From: Halorientalis marina
GTDB lineage: Archaea > Halobacteriota > Halobacteria > Halobacteriales > Haloarculaceae
Reading direction: 5' to 3'
DNA: 64,000 bases
Assembly (NCBI RefSeq): GCF_023028345.1
Contig: NZ_CP095488.1
Coordinates: 62,001-126,000, forward strand
Made by a program: the position numbers and the translations under genes
The notes under the pieces: model-generated
The model's input: only the letters and a program-made list of their open reading frames with translations
What the model was told of the DNA's origin: nothing
The model's database searches: none
In this document: positions 9,146 through 18,511 of the stretch, in pieces
How positions within the stretch are numbered: position 1 is the stretch's first letter
Layout of the letters: the number at the start of each line of letters is the position of its first letter

Positions 9146-9537
9146 GCGAAGAACGACTGTCTCCCGTGGCGGATGTTCAGGGGCCGCCCGAGTACGACGA
9201 CTGGCGCGAGTTGCTAGAGGAGGGCGTCCTCCTGGGCACCGAGTGCGAATCCTGCGGGTGGACCACAGCGACGCCGAAACGGCGGTGTGGCGAGTGTGGA
9301 AACGAGCAACTTGAGGGCATCGCCTTGCCGACGACCGGCGACGTGTACAGCGAGACGACGATCAACGTGACGCCGGCCGGGTTCGACGACTCGTACCAAA
9401 TCGCGATCGTCGACCTCGACGGGACGCTCCTCACTGCGCAGATCGACGGGTCCGTCGAGATCGGCGACCGCGTCCGGTTTGGCGACATCGTCACACCCGA
9501 CGGCCGCCCCGCTCCCGTGTTCGAGCCGGTCGAGTGA
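9142..9537 (+). CDS. DUF35 OB-fold/zinc-ribbon partner of the thiolase
   Basis: A 131-residue protein overlapping the thiolase stop by four bases. Residues ~30-55 form a zinc ribbon with CESCGW and CGECGN pairs, followed by an OB-fold region (VYSETTINVTPAGF, IAIVDLDGTLL, IGDRVRF). In archaeal thiolase/HMG-CoA synthase complexes this protein bridges the enzymes and shares the CoA site. The tight translational coupling implies a fixed stoichiometry with the thiolase. No HMG-CoA synthase lies beside it here, so the complex probably serves thiolysis or simple condensation. Cytoplasmic. Confidence 0.88.
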   Translation: MSEERLSPVADVQGPPEYDDWRELLEEGVLLGTECESCGWTTATPKRRCGECGNEQLEGIALPTTGDVYSETTINVTPAGFDDSYQIAIVDLDGTLLTAQIDGSVEIGDRVRFGDIVTPDGRPAPVFEPVE

Positions 9538-9586
9538 ACACCGTCCGACGACGACCCGACTGCGGCCACCGACAATCCAATCACGT

Positions 9587-10663
9587 ATGACTGTTCACGG
9601 CGTCGAGACCCTGCTGACCGAATCGTACCCCTATCCCGAACTCGTCGGCGATCAGCTGTGCAACCTCCACGTGCGTCCCTGCGTAATGATCCCCTTCAGC
9701 GAGGCTGCGTTCCCGGACCTGATGGACGCGTTCCGGGCCGAAGGTAGTTCCCCGCACTGCCACGAGGGTACCGAATCCGCCAGCGAGGAAAACGACCGAC
9801 TGTTGGCCCATGTCGACGACGTTGAGGCCTTCTTCGCGGGCAAACTCTGGACAGAGGTCCTCGATCCGGCACTGTCGGGATTCAGTACAGAGCTCGTCGC
9901 GGCCCCGTATCGAGACACCACGTTCGAGTCCGCAATCCACGCCGACTTCTCCCCCCGCTGGAAGATCGAGGCGTATCTCTTCACTACCGAAGAGCCACCG
10001 GCCGAACTCGAGGCGATCCGGGAGGCAAAGGAGAAAGCCCTCCGATCGCTCCGCGACGGGAGGTATCCGACCGAGCGCACTGCGGAACACAGACTCGCCG
10101 AGATCCGTGCGAAAAGCGAGCTGTTCGGGTATCCCGACTGCTGTACAGAGCAGTTCCTCGAAGAACGGGAAGACCGGTTCGACGTTCTTCTCGAGATCGG
10201 GGCCGAACGGATTGAGGAACTCCAGGCTGAGTGTGAGAGCCGTAGCCAGTTGCAGTCGGCGTTCGAGTCAGAACTCGAGGCCCAGGGACTCCCGCTCCAG
10301 GATCTGAATGTCGAGAGCCGGATCGTCCAGCAACTCGAGTACGTGAATATCGGCAGGTACTTCGAGGACTGGTCGGAGGACGAACTCAGCGAGTTCTACC
10401 AGCAGAAGTCCCGAGACCCGCTCCCAGAGTTCTTCTATGCATTTTTCACCGCGGACTTCTATCCGCACCATCCGCGGTGTGAAGCGGCGATCGAGGTCGG
10501 TCGCCGGATCGAATCTACGCTCAGGGAGAGTGACCCAGCGCTCGTCCCGCTCTACCGGGCTACGCTGATGACGAACGTCTTCTCCTGTCTCGGGTTCGAC
10601 GACCGGCAGGTACACCGGCGACTGCTGAGCGATACCATTGCGACTCACGATGATAAACCGTGA
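9587..10663 (+). CDS. DUF483-like conserved archaeal protein
   Basis: A 358-residue protein; the ATG at 9587 (MTVHGVETLL) is preferred over an upstream frame extension whose sequence is low-complexity. The most telling motif is GYPDCCTEQFLEE near residue 180, a CC-containing signature I associate with archaeal DUF483 proteins. A second His/Cys cluster, FYPHHPRCEAAIEVG, follows near residue 295. The Cys and His motifs suggest metal binding, but the function is unknown. It follows the DUF35 gene by 49 bases in the same direction and converges on the carboxylase operon, so it may belong to the same pathway. Confidence 0.55.
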   Translation: MTVHGVETLLTESYPYPELVGDQLCNLHVRPCVMIPFSEAAFPDLMDAFRAEGSSPHCHEGTESASEENDRLLAHVDDVEAFFAGKLWTEVLDPALSGFSTELVAAPYRDTTFESAIHADFSPRWKIEAYLFTTEEPPAELEAIREAKEKALRSLRDGRYPTERTAEHRLAEIRAKSELFGYPDCCTEQFLEEREDRFDVLLEIGAERIEELQAECESRSQLQSAFESELEAQGLPLQDLNVESRIVQQLEYVNIGRYFEDWSEDELSEFYQQKSRDPLPEFFYAFFTADFYPHHPRCEAAIEVGRRIESTLRESDPALVPLYRATLMTNVFSCLGFDDRQVHRRLLSDTIATHDDKP

Positions 10664-10680
10664 ACGCGGACGTTGCGACG

Positions 10681-11568
10681 TCAGCGATCCGTGACAATGT
10701 CCCGGTAGAGTTGTACTCGTTCGGGGTCGACTGCGGCCGGGAGCGAGGGCATCAAAACGAACGAGTCGGGGAGTGCGTCGAGGTACGTAGTGAGTTCGTC
10801 ACGGAAGACCGCCTCGTCGCGGTCCCAGATCGATTCGGGGAAGCCGCCGCCGGTCGGAACGGGAACGTCCAGGGTGGTGAGGTCGCCGCGCGGCACGACA
10901 TCGAAGACCAACACGTCTACGTCCTCCGCGATTCGGTCTGCTGATTCCTGGAGGTCCCGTGGGAGTCGACCGACCACGGTCAGTTCGTGGTGGTCCGCGA
11001 CGTTGAATATGGCTCCCGCCTCGAGGAGCGCGTCGTCGAGTCGGAGGCCGCGGTCGCGTGCAGCCTCGAGTCCGCGGTAGTCCAGGACGATTCCCGCCAC
11101 CGACCCGCCCTGTGCCCGGAGCAGGTCGGTCAACAACTGGCTCACGTGATGGAGCGTATCAAGAGCGGCGAACTCGTCATCCTCCAACAGGTCGAGCCAC
11201 TCGTCGCCGAAGCAATCCACGCAGAGAGTGACTGGGTCCGGCACGAGCGAGAGGAGTGGTTCGTCGCGGACGTCCGCTGTTATGTTCACAGTCTCGACGA
11301 ACGCGTCCGTCGGCTCGCCGAGTGAATCGGAGAAGTCGACGTCGGTAATCGGGCCCGTCGTCGCCGCCTCGAGGTCCTGTTCGAGCACCTCCCGGCTGGA
11401 GACCGCGATCAGGTCAGGCGAGACGAGGTCGGCGGTCTGCCTGATCGCCGCCGACCACCCGATCGGATCACTCCACTTCGGCTCGGGCATCTCGTCGCTG
11501 ATTCGCGCGGCGTAGGCTTCGAACAGCGGCACGTGCACGTAATTTTCGTCGATAGCACTGAGATTCAT
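10681..11568 (-). CDS. Conserved protein, URO-D-like barrel suspected; last gene of the carboxylase operon
   Basis: A 295-residue protein starting MNLSAIDENYVHVPLFEAYA, 48 bases after HyuB and on the same strand. No signal peptide or membrane segment. Phrases such as VPDPVTLCVDCFGD, AGGIVLDYRG-like VAGIVLDYRGLE and LTVVGRLPRDLQ recall the uroporphyrinogen-decarboxylase/cobamide-methyltransferase barrel, but I cannot prove this. Its place and size (about 32 kDa) correspond to the fifth, loosely bound subunit gene of acetophenone carboxylase operons; that equivalence is positional inference, not sequence proof. Confidence 0.5.
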   Translation of the reverse strand: MNLSAIDENYVHVPLFEAYAARISDEMPEPKWSDPIGWSAAIRQTADLVSPDLIAVSSREVLEQDLEAATTGPITDVDFSDSLGEPTDAFVETVNITADVRDEPLLSLVPDPVTLCVDCFGDEWLDLLEDDEFAALDTLHHVSQLLTDLLRAQGGSVAGIVLDYRGLEAARDRGLRLDDALLEAGAIFNVADHHELTVVGRLPRDLQESADRIAEDVDVLVFDVVPRGDLTTLDVPVPTGGGFPESIWDRDEAVFRDELTTYLDALPDSFVLMPSLPAAVDPERVQLYRDIVTDR

Positions 11569-11616
11569 GAGACGGTCTGTGTGTGAACGGGAGATAAAGG
11601 CTCCCCCTGGCCTGGG

Positions 11617-13968
11617 TCAGTCGTCCTCGATGTCGGCCTTGCACTCGGGTTTCGGCGGATAGATCGGCGTGTCGAAGAGGTGCGGGTTCTGGGCGCGGAA
11701 GAGGTTCATCGGCACCGGCTGGAGCGTCTCCGGCGTCATGACGGCTTCGGGCGTCCCGGCGTAGATCTCCTCTTTATCGTTCCAGTGCCCGAAGAAGGGG
11801 ATGTCCTCGGGCGGCGTCTCGGTTTCCCAGTCGTCGACGAACTCGTCGAAGGGAACACCCTCCTCAAGCCGTTGCTCTCGCTGTTCCGCTCGACGCTCTT
11901 CGGTTTCCTCTTCGTCGACCAACATCGTTTCCTCGTCGAACGAGACGTGGTAGATGTTTTCCAGGACCCACTCCGAGATGAGCTCGTCGTCATACTCTTC
12001 GATCACCGACTCGGGATCGCGTTCGAGCGGGTCGCCGAGGCCGCCACCGGCGCCGTGTGAGAGCCAGTAAACCTCGCCCTCCTCGGCGAACTCCTGCTGG
12101 AGTCCCAGATCCCAGGTAGAGTACTCGCCGTCGAGCGGTTTCTTTTTCATCAACTCGGAGATGTCGTACTCCAGTTCCTCCGGGTTCTCGTCCATTTCGT
12201 CGAAGACGTTAGTGCCCTTGATGCGGCCGCAGGGAATGGACGGAGACGCGTAGCCGCCGTAGAGGCCGTTGACCGACGGGAACCGGGATCCGATTCCGGT
12301 AGCCAGCCAGGCCCATGCCGGCGTGTCCTTGTGTGTGAACACTTGCTGGTGGCCGTGGCCACCACGATACCGCCCGAAGCCCTGTAGGTCCTTCATTAGC
12401 CGTGTCCGAGTGAGGGCCACGAACGGGTACTCCTCTTCGTAGTGTTCGGTCTCTCCCATGTCGCCCATGGCACAGAAGACCGCCGCCTGGGAGTGGAGGC
12501 CGTCGCGGTTCCACCGGGCCCCGCCGGGCATGGTGTTGATGTCGGTCACGATGTTCCCGACGAAATCATCGTGTTGGGTGAATCCGCCATAGGTCCAGCC
12601 GTTAATCATGTTCCACTGGTTGGCGTGGATGTCGGTCGCTTCGGACTCGTTGTCCTGCACGAAGTCGGGGTACATCGCCTTCATCATCCCCTGTTCCATC
12701 GCCGAGAACGAGGGGAAAAACGTCATCATGCTCTGAGCGTTGGGTACTTCCCGCGTGCAGTGGAGCGTCGACCCGCGGTCAGCCTCGATCGAAACTGGCT
12801 CGAAGATGGCCTGGTTCCGGGGCAGGTCGGGCCAAATGAAGTTGAGGAAGACCGGGATCAACATTCCCTTGAGCGACGAGAGGATCGTATTGTTTGCCCG
12901 GTCGTCGAACTCGGGGGCCGATCCACGGTAGTCGGCGGTCAGTTCGTCGCCGTCGATCGTTATTTCGCAGGGAACCTTGATGAGACAATCGTCCTTCAGC
13001 GTGTTGTCCGCGAAGGTCGTCTGTCGATACGTTCCGTCGGGGATGGACTCGATGCGGTTTCGCATCTCGGCCTCGGTCGACTCCAGCGAGTGCCGCAATG
13101 CCCCGACAACGTACTTCGAGCCATACTGGTCGACCGCGTCCTCGACGCGTTCGACCATCCGTCTGGTCGACGCCAGGCGAGCGCGGTGGTCGTTCTTGAC
13201 CAGTTTCTTGTCCCGGACCGAGTTCTGGAAGAACGTCAGGAGTTCTTCATCGAGTTCGTAGTCCGTACCAATCTTCATCGGCTGGACCTTGAGCCCCTCG
13301 TCGTAGGGACTCTCTGCGTCGCCCGGCATCCCGCCTGGTTCGGTCGAGCCGTTCTCCCCCTCGTGGATGACGCAACTGGCCCACGCGATGAGTTCGTCGT
13401 CGTCGAAGATGGGGAGGAACGTGCTCTGGTCGGTGTTGTGGACGTTTCCATACCGGGCGTCGTTGTGGTGGAAGATGTCCCCCTCGTTGATCTCGTAGTC
13501 CGGGTCCTCCCGCCACTTCTTCATGATGTGTTTGATCGGCTGTGACTGGAGGGCGATGAACAGCAGGACGCCGCTGGACGACGCGACGGCCATGTCGCCC
13601 TCGCGCGTAAAGATACCGTTGATGAGGTCACCCCACTTGGCGCCCGGCGACGAGGCAATGTGCATCACCATCTCCCGGGCCTCGTTTGCCGTCGCCTGGA
13701 GGCGATTCTGGACGATCATCCTCGTCACGTCGTCGTTGGCGACCTCCTCCATCGCGGCCTCCTCTAAGTCCGTCCGGGGTTCCATGGAGTGGTCCTCCAT
13801 GATATCGAGGTCGGGCCCCTCGAACATTTCCTCGCCTTCGAGGAACTCCGTCATCTCTTCTTCGAGGCTCTGCTCGCTCGATTTTTCCGACGGGGGGGTC
13901 GTTTCGGCAACGCCGCCGTCCGGTTCGGTTCGCTCGGAGTCGGTCGGGTCGGTGTCGTTCTCGTTCAT
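11617..13968 (-). CDS. hyuB: HyuB-type large subunit (beta) of a ketone carboxylase/hydantoinase-family enzyme
   Basis: A 783-residue protein from ATG 13968 (MNENDTDPTDSERTEP); the open frame continues upstream but reads as low-complexity sequence of the neighbouring gene. After an acidic N-terminal tail (~80 residues) come HyuB hallmarks: GDIFHHNDARYGN, the central DYRGSAPEFDD, NNTILSSLKGM, and the C-terminal GGLGDPLERDP. Family members are hydantoinase/oxoprolinase B and the beta subunits of acetone and acetophenone carboxylases, which hold the carboxylation site. The acidic tail and a long C-terminal extension after GDPLERDP (~170 residues) are larger than in hydantoinases and fit the carboxylase branch. 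It is the fourth carboxylase gene of the operon, 55 bases after HyuA2. Confidence 0.85.
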   Translation of the reverse strand: MNENDTDPTDSERTEPDGGVAETTPPSEKSSEQSLEEEMTEFLEGEEMFEGPDLDIMEDHSMEPRTDLEEAAMEEVANDDVTRMIVQNRLQATANEAREMVMHIASSPGAKWGDLINGIFTREGDMAVASSSGVLLFIALQSQPIKHIMKKWREDPDYEINEGDIFHHNDARYGNVHNTDQSTFLPIFDDDELIAWASCVIHEGENGSTEPGGMPGDAESPYDEGLKVQPMKIGTDYELDEELLTFFQNSVRDKKLVKNDHRARLASTRRMVERVEDAVDQYGSKYVVGALRHSLESTEAEMRNRIESIPDGTYRQTTFADNTLKDDCLIKVPCEITIDGDELTADYRGSAPEFDDRANNTILSSLKGMLIPVFLNFIWPDLPRNQAIFEPVSIEADRGSTLHCTREVPNAQSMMTFFPSFSAMEQGMMKAMYPDFVQDNESEATDIHANQWNMINGWTYGGFTQHDDFVGNIVTDINTMPGGARWNRDGLHSQAAVFCAMGDMGETEHYEEEYPFVALTRTRLMKDLQGFGRYRGGHGHQQVFTHKDTPAWAWLATGIGSRFPSVNGLYGGYASPSIPCGRIKGTNVFDEMDENPEELEYDISELMKKKPLDGEYSTWDLGLQQEFAEEGEVYWLSHGAGGGLGDPLERDPESVIEEYDDELISEWVLENIYHVSFDEETMLVDEEETEERRAEQREQRLEEGVPFDEFVDDWETETPPEDIPFFGHWNDKEEIYAGTPEAVMTPETLQPVPMNLFRAQNPHLFDTPIYPPKPECKADIEDD

Positions 13969-14023
13969 TGGTATCAGGTGTCGGATTGTGTCGGGTGTCG
14001 TAGCGGGCTGGTTGTCGTTTCGA

Positions 14024-16153
14024 TCATTGCTGTCGAAGGTAGGTGACGTCGTGGCGTGTCCGCTCGAACTCCCACCCGTCGTTGACGACGATACTGGTTT
14101 CCGGGTGCTCGACGATCGCAGGACCCTCGATGGTGCCACGGTCGAATTCGGAGAAGCGATACACCGGCGTCTCGACGAACTCGCCGTCGAAGTAGCACTC
14201 CCGCGATCGCGTCGACGCCGGCGACTCGGCGCCGCCGTCAGCGACGGCAGTGCTGCTCTCACCAGTGTACTCCAGTCGGGGTTGCTCGACGTGGGACTGG
14301 ACTCGGACCGTCCGCAGGTTGACGTCCGAGGACGGCATGTGTGCCTCCTCGCCGAAGTTCTCGCCGTAGGAGTCGCGGAACTGCTTGATCAGTCTCAGCA
14401 GGTCCTCCTTGCTACTGAGCGTGTCAACCGGCACTTCGGTCGTCGTCGTCTGTAGCTGGACGCCGTAGTGCATGTCGACCTCGACAGTGTGTTCGACCCT
14501 GTCGGGAGCGTACCCTTCGTCGATGAGATCCTGCCTCCCCTCCGTCTTGAGTTCCTCGACGATCGAGTTGAACCGGTCGTAGTCGTCGAAGTACGACTGG
14601 GCCTCGCCGTCGAAGATGTTCATGTACACCGATTGCTCGTACATGTGCATCTGGTCGAGGTTGCCGGCGCCGGCGGCCGACAGGACGGGGCTGAATGGCG
14701 GGATGATCACCTGTTGGATGTCGAGTTCCTCGGCGTACCCGCAGGCGTGGGTCGGACCGGCACCGCCGTAAGACAGTACCGAGAAGTTCCGCGGGTCGTA
14801 CCCTTTGAGCGAGATCTCGTTGAACATGGTCTGGGCCGCCTTCGTGTCGACGATTTGCCGTGCGGTCGCGGCCGCCTCCTCGACGCTTACGTCCATCGGG
14901 TCCGCGAGGTCGCGGCGGACGGCCCGTTCGGCGAGTCGGCGCTCAAGATCGAGTTCTCCGCCCCAGAAGTAGTCGGGGTTAATGTATCCGAGGACAACGT
15001 CGACGTCGGTAACCGTCGCGCGGCGACCGCCGCGGTTGTAGCAGGCTGGGCCTGGGTCAGAGCCAGCGCTTTCGGGGCCCACGCTGACGACGTCCTCCGC
15101 GTTGTCGTAGCTGAGGACGGAGCCGCCACCGGCGCCGATGGTCTTCATATAGACCATCGGGATGTTGATCAGCCACCGGTCGATGATCGGCTCGTACTCG
15201 TACAGCGAGACCTCGCCCTCCGTGACGGCCCCGATGTCGAAGCTCGTGCCGCCCATGTCGGTGGTGATCAGGTTCTCGTCTTCGAGTTCTTCGGCCAGTT
15301 GTTGGGCGGCTCCGAGCCCAGCAACCGGCCCGGCGTGCATCGTCTGGATGGCGTAGGTCTTCCCCAGTTGTGCCATGCCAGAGGTGTTGTGGACCAACTG
15401 GAGCGGCTTCTCGTAGCCGTTCTCGCGGAGCACGGACTGCATGTCCTGGAGCCCCTCCCGCATGGTGCGGTGGAGGTAGGCGTTGATGACCGTCGCGTTG
15501 CTCCGCATGTACTCGCCGTTTTTCCCCGTTACCCGGTGAGAGAGAACCACGGGTGTCGATCCGAGCACATTGCTCGGGTACTCCTCCTGGATGACCTCCT
15601 CGACGAGGAGTTCGTGTGCCGGGTTAGCAGTACTGTTCAGGAGGACTACAGCGATGGCGCGAACACCGTCGTCGACGAGGTCGTTGACGATTTCCCGGAT
15701 CTCCTCGCGGCTCGGTTCCATCAGCGCGTCACCCTTGTAGTCGACGCGTTCCCGGAGGCCGTAGCGATGCTCTGCTGGCACGATCGGCTCGGGCCGGTCC
15801 GCGCCCGGGATATCGTTCTGGTCCTCGATCGGGAGGCCGTCACCGTACTGTCGGCCCCGACCGATCTGGATCGCGTCCTCGTGACCCTCGGTCGTGATCA
15901 ACCCGACCCGCTCGCCGGAGCGCTCGATGAGCGCGTTCGTCCCCAGAGTCGTCCCGTACCGAACGGAGTCGACCTCCCCGAGGACCGTCTCCACGCCGAC
16001 CCCGAGTCGCTCGGCCGCGGCTTCGAGCGCGTTCATGAACCCCTCAGTGAGGTCGTGATGGGTAGTCGGAGCCTTCGTCTCGACGCGGTCGTCACCCCAC
16101 GCGACGACGCAGTCGGTGAACGTGCCACCGATGTCGACGCTGACGCGTTTCAT
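14024..16153 (-). CDS. hyuA: HyuA-type ATP-dependent subunit (second copy) of the ketone carboxylase
   Basis: A 709-residue protein from ATG 16153, which overlaps the stop of the gamma gene (ATGA). The N terminus MKRVSVDIGGTFTDCVV is the first phosphate motif of the acetate-kinase/HSP70-like ATPase fold; TTDMGGTSFDIGAV is the second, and GAGGGSVLSYD the adenosine-contacting glycine region. The C-terminal FSVLSYGGAGPTHACGYA is typical of HyuA/oxoprolinase A. In ketone carboxylases such subunits use ATP to phosphorylate bicarbonate and the enolate of the ketone. Having two different HyuA subunits plus a small zinc subunit sets this locus apart from ordinary hydantoinase or oxoprolinase pairs. 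Confidence 0.88.
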   Translation of the reverse strand: MKRVSVDIGGTFTDCVVAWGDDRVETKAPTTHHDLTEGFMNALEAAAERLGVGVETVLGEVDSVRYGTTLGTNALIERSGERVGLITTEGHEDAIQIGRGRQYGDGLPIEDQNDIPGADRPEPIVPAEHRYGLRERVDYKGDALMEPSREEIREIVNDLVDDGVRAIAVVLLNSTANPAHELLVEEVIQEEYPSNVLGSTPVVLSHRVTGKNGEYMRSNATVINAYLHRTMREGLQDMQSVLRENGYEKPLQLVHNTSGMAQLGKTYAIQTMHAGPVAGLGAAQQLAEELEDENLITTDMGGTSFDIGAVTEGEVSLYEYEPIIDRWLINIPMVYMKTIGAGGGSVLSYDNAEDVVSVGPESAGSDPGPACYNRGGRRATVTDVDVVLGYINPDYFWGGELDLERRLAERAVRRDLADPMDVSVEEAAATARQIVDTKAAQTMFNEISLKGYDPRNFSVLSYGGAGPTHACGYAEELDIQQVIIPPFSPVLSAAGAGNLDQMHMYEQSVYMNIFDGEAQSYFDDYDRFNSIVEELKTEGRQDLIDEGYAPDRVEHTVEVDMHYGVQLQTTTTEVPVDTLSSKEDLLRLIKQFRDSYGENFGEEAHMPSSDVNLRTVRVQSHVEQPRLEYTGESSTAVADGGAESPASTRSRECYFDGEFVETPVYRFSEFDRGTIEGPAIVEHPETSIVVNDGWEFERTRHDVTYLRQQ

Positions 16154-16563
16154 TCTTCTCCCTCCAGGTATCGGTTCCGGAGCCAGTCCAGGTCCGGCTG
16201 GATCTCGTTTTCCGGCGGGTGGCCCGGCGGCAGGTACTCCGTCTCGACCTGGACGCCACAGCCGGGACAGTAGTACTCGAGGATGCGACACCAGTCCGAG
16301 TCCGGTGTGTAGGTGTACTGGTACTCGTCGCCGATGAGCGGTCGGTGGATCTCCTCCGGGTCCCGTTCGTTGACGAGGAGCCCGTGTTTGAAGTTCTCCG
16401 TCGCGTCCTCGAGCGTTTCGGCACAGCGCCGGCAGACCCACTGTTCGGCATCCAGGTCGATGCCGAGGTACGGCGTCACGGGGACGACCGCTTCGTCCTC
16501 GACGCCGACGTCGGCTTCGATGCCATCAGCGTTCGTCTCTGATTCTGATTCGCTTTGAGCCAT
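16150..16563 (-). CDS. Small zinc-binding gamma subunit of an acetone/acetophenone-type carboxylase
   Basis: A 137-residue protein between the two HyuA genes, overlapping both: its ATG shares one base with the upstream TAA and its TGA overlaps the next ATG. The acidic N-terminal tail is followed by CRRCAETL (~residues 44-51), a middle region with WCRILEYYCPGCG (~92-104) and VETEYLPPGHPP. The paired CxxC motifs and the EYYCPGCG...E(Y/A)xPPG block are the signature of acetone carboxylase gamma subunits as I know them, which bind zinc. No other family with this layout comes to mind. Its presence is the strongest single reason for calling the operon a ketone carboxylase. Confidence 0.8.
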   Translation of the reverse strand: MAQSESESETNADGIEADVGVEDEAVVPVTPYLGIDLDAEQWVCRRCAETLEDATENFKHGLLVNERDPEEIHRPLIGDEYQYTYTPDSDWCRILEYYCPGCGVQVETEYLPPGHPPENEIQPDLDWLRNRYLEGEE

Positions 16564-18497
16564 TATGATTCCTCCATCGTGATGATCATGTGTCCGAATT
16601 CGTTCACTGTAGCACTCCAGTCGGGTGGGATCGCGTACGTCGTGGACGTGTCCCGGAGGACGGCGGGGCCGTCGACGGTAACCTGGCTGGTGACGTCCCG
16701 GTAGTCGTAGAGGGGGGTCACGTCGGATACCGGTCCTTCTGTCGTCTGCCAGCGGATCGTCGCCTCGTCGGCCGGATCGATCCCCGAGCCGTCCTCAAAG
16801 CGCGGGCTGAAGGAGTGGGTCGGAAGGTGTGCACGCGCTCGCAGTCGGAGCGTGACCTGGTCGTACTCGTCGAGGTAGTTCTCCATTTTCGTCTCCGCGT
16901 CGCCGGGACTGACCTCGACGTGTGACGTCGCCTCGTTACCCGTCACGCCGGTGATTGTCCAGACGAAGTCGGCCTCGTCGTCCTCGAATCCCTCGCCCTC
17001 CATGTCGCGGCGTGCACGCTGACGCAATCGCCCGATCTCCTCGTCGAGGTCGTCCAGATCGGATCGATCCGCAGCGCTGACGTGGTAGTCGTGGACGACG
17101 TCGCTGAACCCGACGCTGTGGGCGCTGAACACCGACGGATAGGAGGGCACGACAATGCGATCGATGCCGGCCGACTGTGCGACCCCGCAAGCGTGTGTCG
17201 GCCCCGCGCCCCCGTAGACAACGAGGGATGCGTCCTCCCGCGAGACGCCCGCGTCGTCGAGTTTGTCGACGATGAAATCGCCGATCTGGGCTTCGAGGCG
17301 GTTCCGGATCATGAACGCCGCCTCCTCGGGCGGGACGCCGAGAGGGTCGGCAACGTTCTCTTCAATGACCGCATGCGCGCGGTCGGCGTCCAGCGAGATT
17401 TCCTCCCCTGCGAAAAAGCCCGGGGACATAATCTCCGAGACGACATCGGCGTCGGTGACCGTCGCCCGCCGGCCCCCGAGACCGTAGCAGGCCGGGCCGG
17501 GGTTTGCGCCCGCGCTCTCGGGCCCGAGTTGCAGGTCGCCATCCTCGACTTTGGCGACCGTCCCGCCACCCCCGCCGACCGGGTGGAGCTTCCGCATCGG
17601 GAATGACAGTTCGACATCGTCGACGGTTCCGAACTCGTCCTGTGCGATGTCGCCGTCGTGGATGAGGGCGACATCGGCGCTCGTCCCGCCGATGTCCAGC
17701 GCGACGGCGTCGGGTGCTTCGTAGAGCGACGCGATCTCCGCCGCGCCCTGAAGCCCCGCGGACGGCCCGGAGTTGTAGGTGCGGATTGCGGTCGTCTTGG
17801 CGACGCGGTTCGACGTGCCGTCGTTACAGAAGATCAGGAGTGGGTTCTCGTAGCCCTGGTTTCGGAGGAAGTCCTCGGCCTTGTAGAGGAACTTCCCGAC
17901 GGACGGGTTGAGGTACGCGTCGACCAACGTCGTCACGAGTCGGCGCTCGTCGTCCGTGTCGCTCGTCAATTCGTGCGAGAGGTGTAGCGGGACACTCCCG
18001 AGATAATGACGGGGCTGTTCTTCGAGGAGGGCGGTCCGAACCGCGCGCTCGTCGTCGAGAGAGTGCATCCCGACCACGATGTTGTCGCTCAACTCCTCGG
18101 CGAGTTCGCCGTATCGCTGGGAGATTTCCCGCGTGTCTGACGCGGTCGCTAACTCCCGTCTCGCCCCCTGTGCCAGGATGTCCTGGAGGAGACTCTCGTC
18201 CCGGTCTTCGACAGCTCTGAGTAGTTCATCTGGTGCCAGTGCCCCGACGTTCGCTCCCTCCCGTTCGATCACCGCGTTCGTGCCGATCGTCGTCGAGTAC
18301 CGAATGCAGTCGACCGTCGTGAGGAACTTCCGGAGATCCTCCACGAACAGGTCGGCGGCCTGCTCGATTATTTCTGAGAAACAGACAGTCAGGTCGTGCG
18401 GCGTCGTCGAGGTCTTGAGCGTCCACACCTCGTCGCCGCGACGAACGGTCCCGTCGGTGAACGTTCCGCCAGTGTCGATGTCGATCGTCGTTTCCAT
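16563..18497 (-). CDS. hyuA: HyuA-type ATP-dependent subunit (first copy) of the ketone carboxylase
   Basis: A 644-residue protein. ATG 18497 (METTIDIDTGGTFTDG) is preferred over an in-frame TTG at 18509. ATPase motifs are IDTGGTFTDG, LDIGGTSADVALI and GGGGGTVAKV, and the late family motif is LVVYGGAGPTHACGVA. It is clearly paralogous to the HyuA at 14024 but diverged throughout, as the alpha and alpha-prime subunits of acetophenone carboxylase are. The stop TAA shares its last base with the gamma ATG. It lies 14 bases after the CoA ligase, so ligase, both HyuA, gamma and HyuB read as one transcript. Confidence 0.86.
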   Translation of the reverse strand: METTIDIDTGGTFTDGTVRRGDEVWTLKTSTTPHDLTVCFSEIIEQAADLFVEDLRKFLTTVDCIRYSTTIGTNAVIEREGANVGALAPDELLRAVEDRDESLLQDILAQGARRELATASDTREISQRYGELAEELSDNIVVGMHSLDDERAVRTALLEEQPRHYLGSVPLHLSHELTSDTDDERRLVTTLVDAYLNPSVGKFLYKAEDFLRNQGYENPLLIFCNDGTSNRVAKTTAIRTYNSGPSAGLQGAAEIASLYEAPDAVALDIGGTSADVALIHDGDIAQDEFGTVDDVELSFPMRKLHPVGGGGGTVAKVEDGDLQLGPESAGANPGPACYGLGGRRATVTDADVVSEIMSPGFFAGEEISLDADRAHAVIEENVADPLGVPPEEAAFMIRNRLEAQIGDFIVDKLDDAGVSREDASLVVYGGAGPTHACGVAQSAGIDRIVVPSYPSVFSAHSVGFSDVVHDYHVSAADRSDLDDLDEEIGRLRQRARRDMEGEGFEDDEADFVWTITGVTGNEATSHVEVSPGDAETKMENYLDEYDQVTLRLRARAHLPTHSFSPRFEDGSGIDPADEATIRWQTTEGPVSDVTPLYDYRDVTSQVTVDGPAVLRDTSTTYAIPPDWSATVNEFGHMIITMEES

Positions 18498-18511
18498 TAT
18501 TGAGCTCAATG

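Noticed and set aside
12442-13545. Long plus-strand frame opposite HyuB (and similar ones at 14468-16273, 18710-20050, 26569-27534, 1736-2989)
   Set aside because: These are antisense frames of real genes in GC-rich DNA with biased third codon positions; translations show no family motifs.
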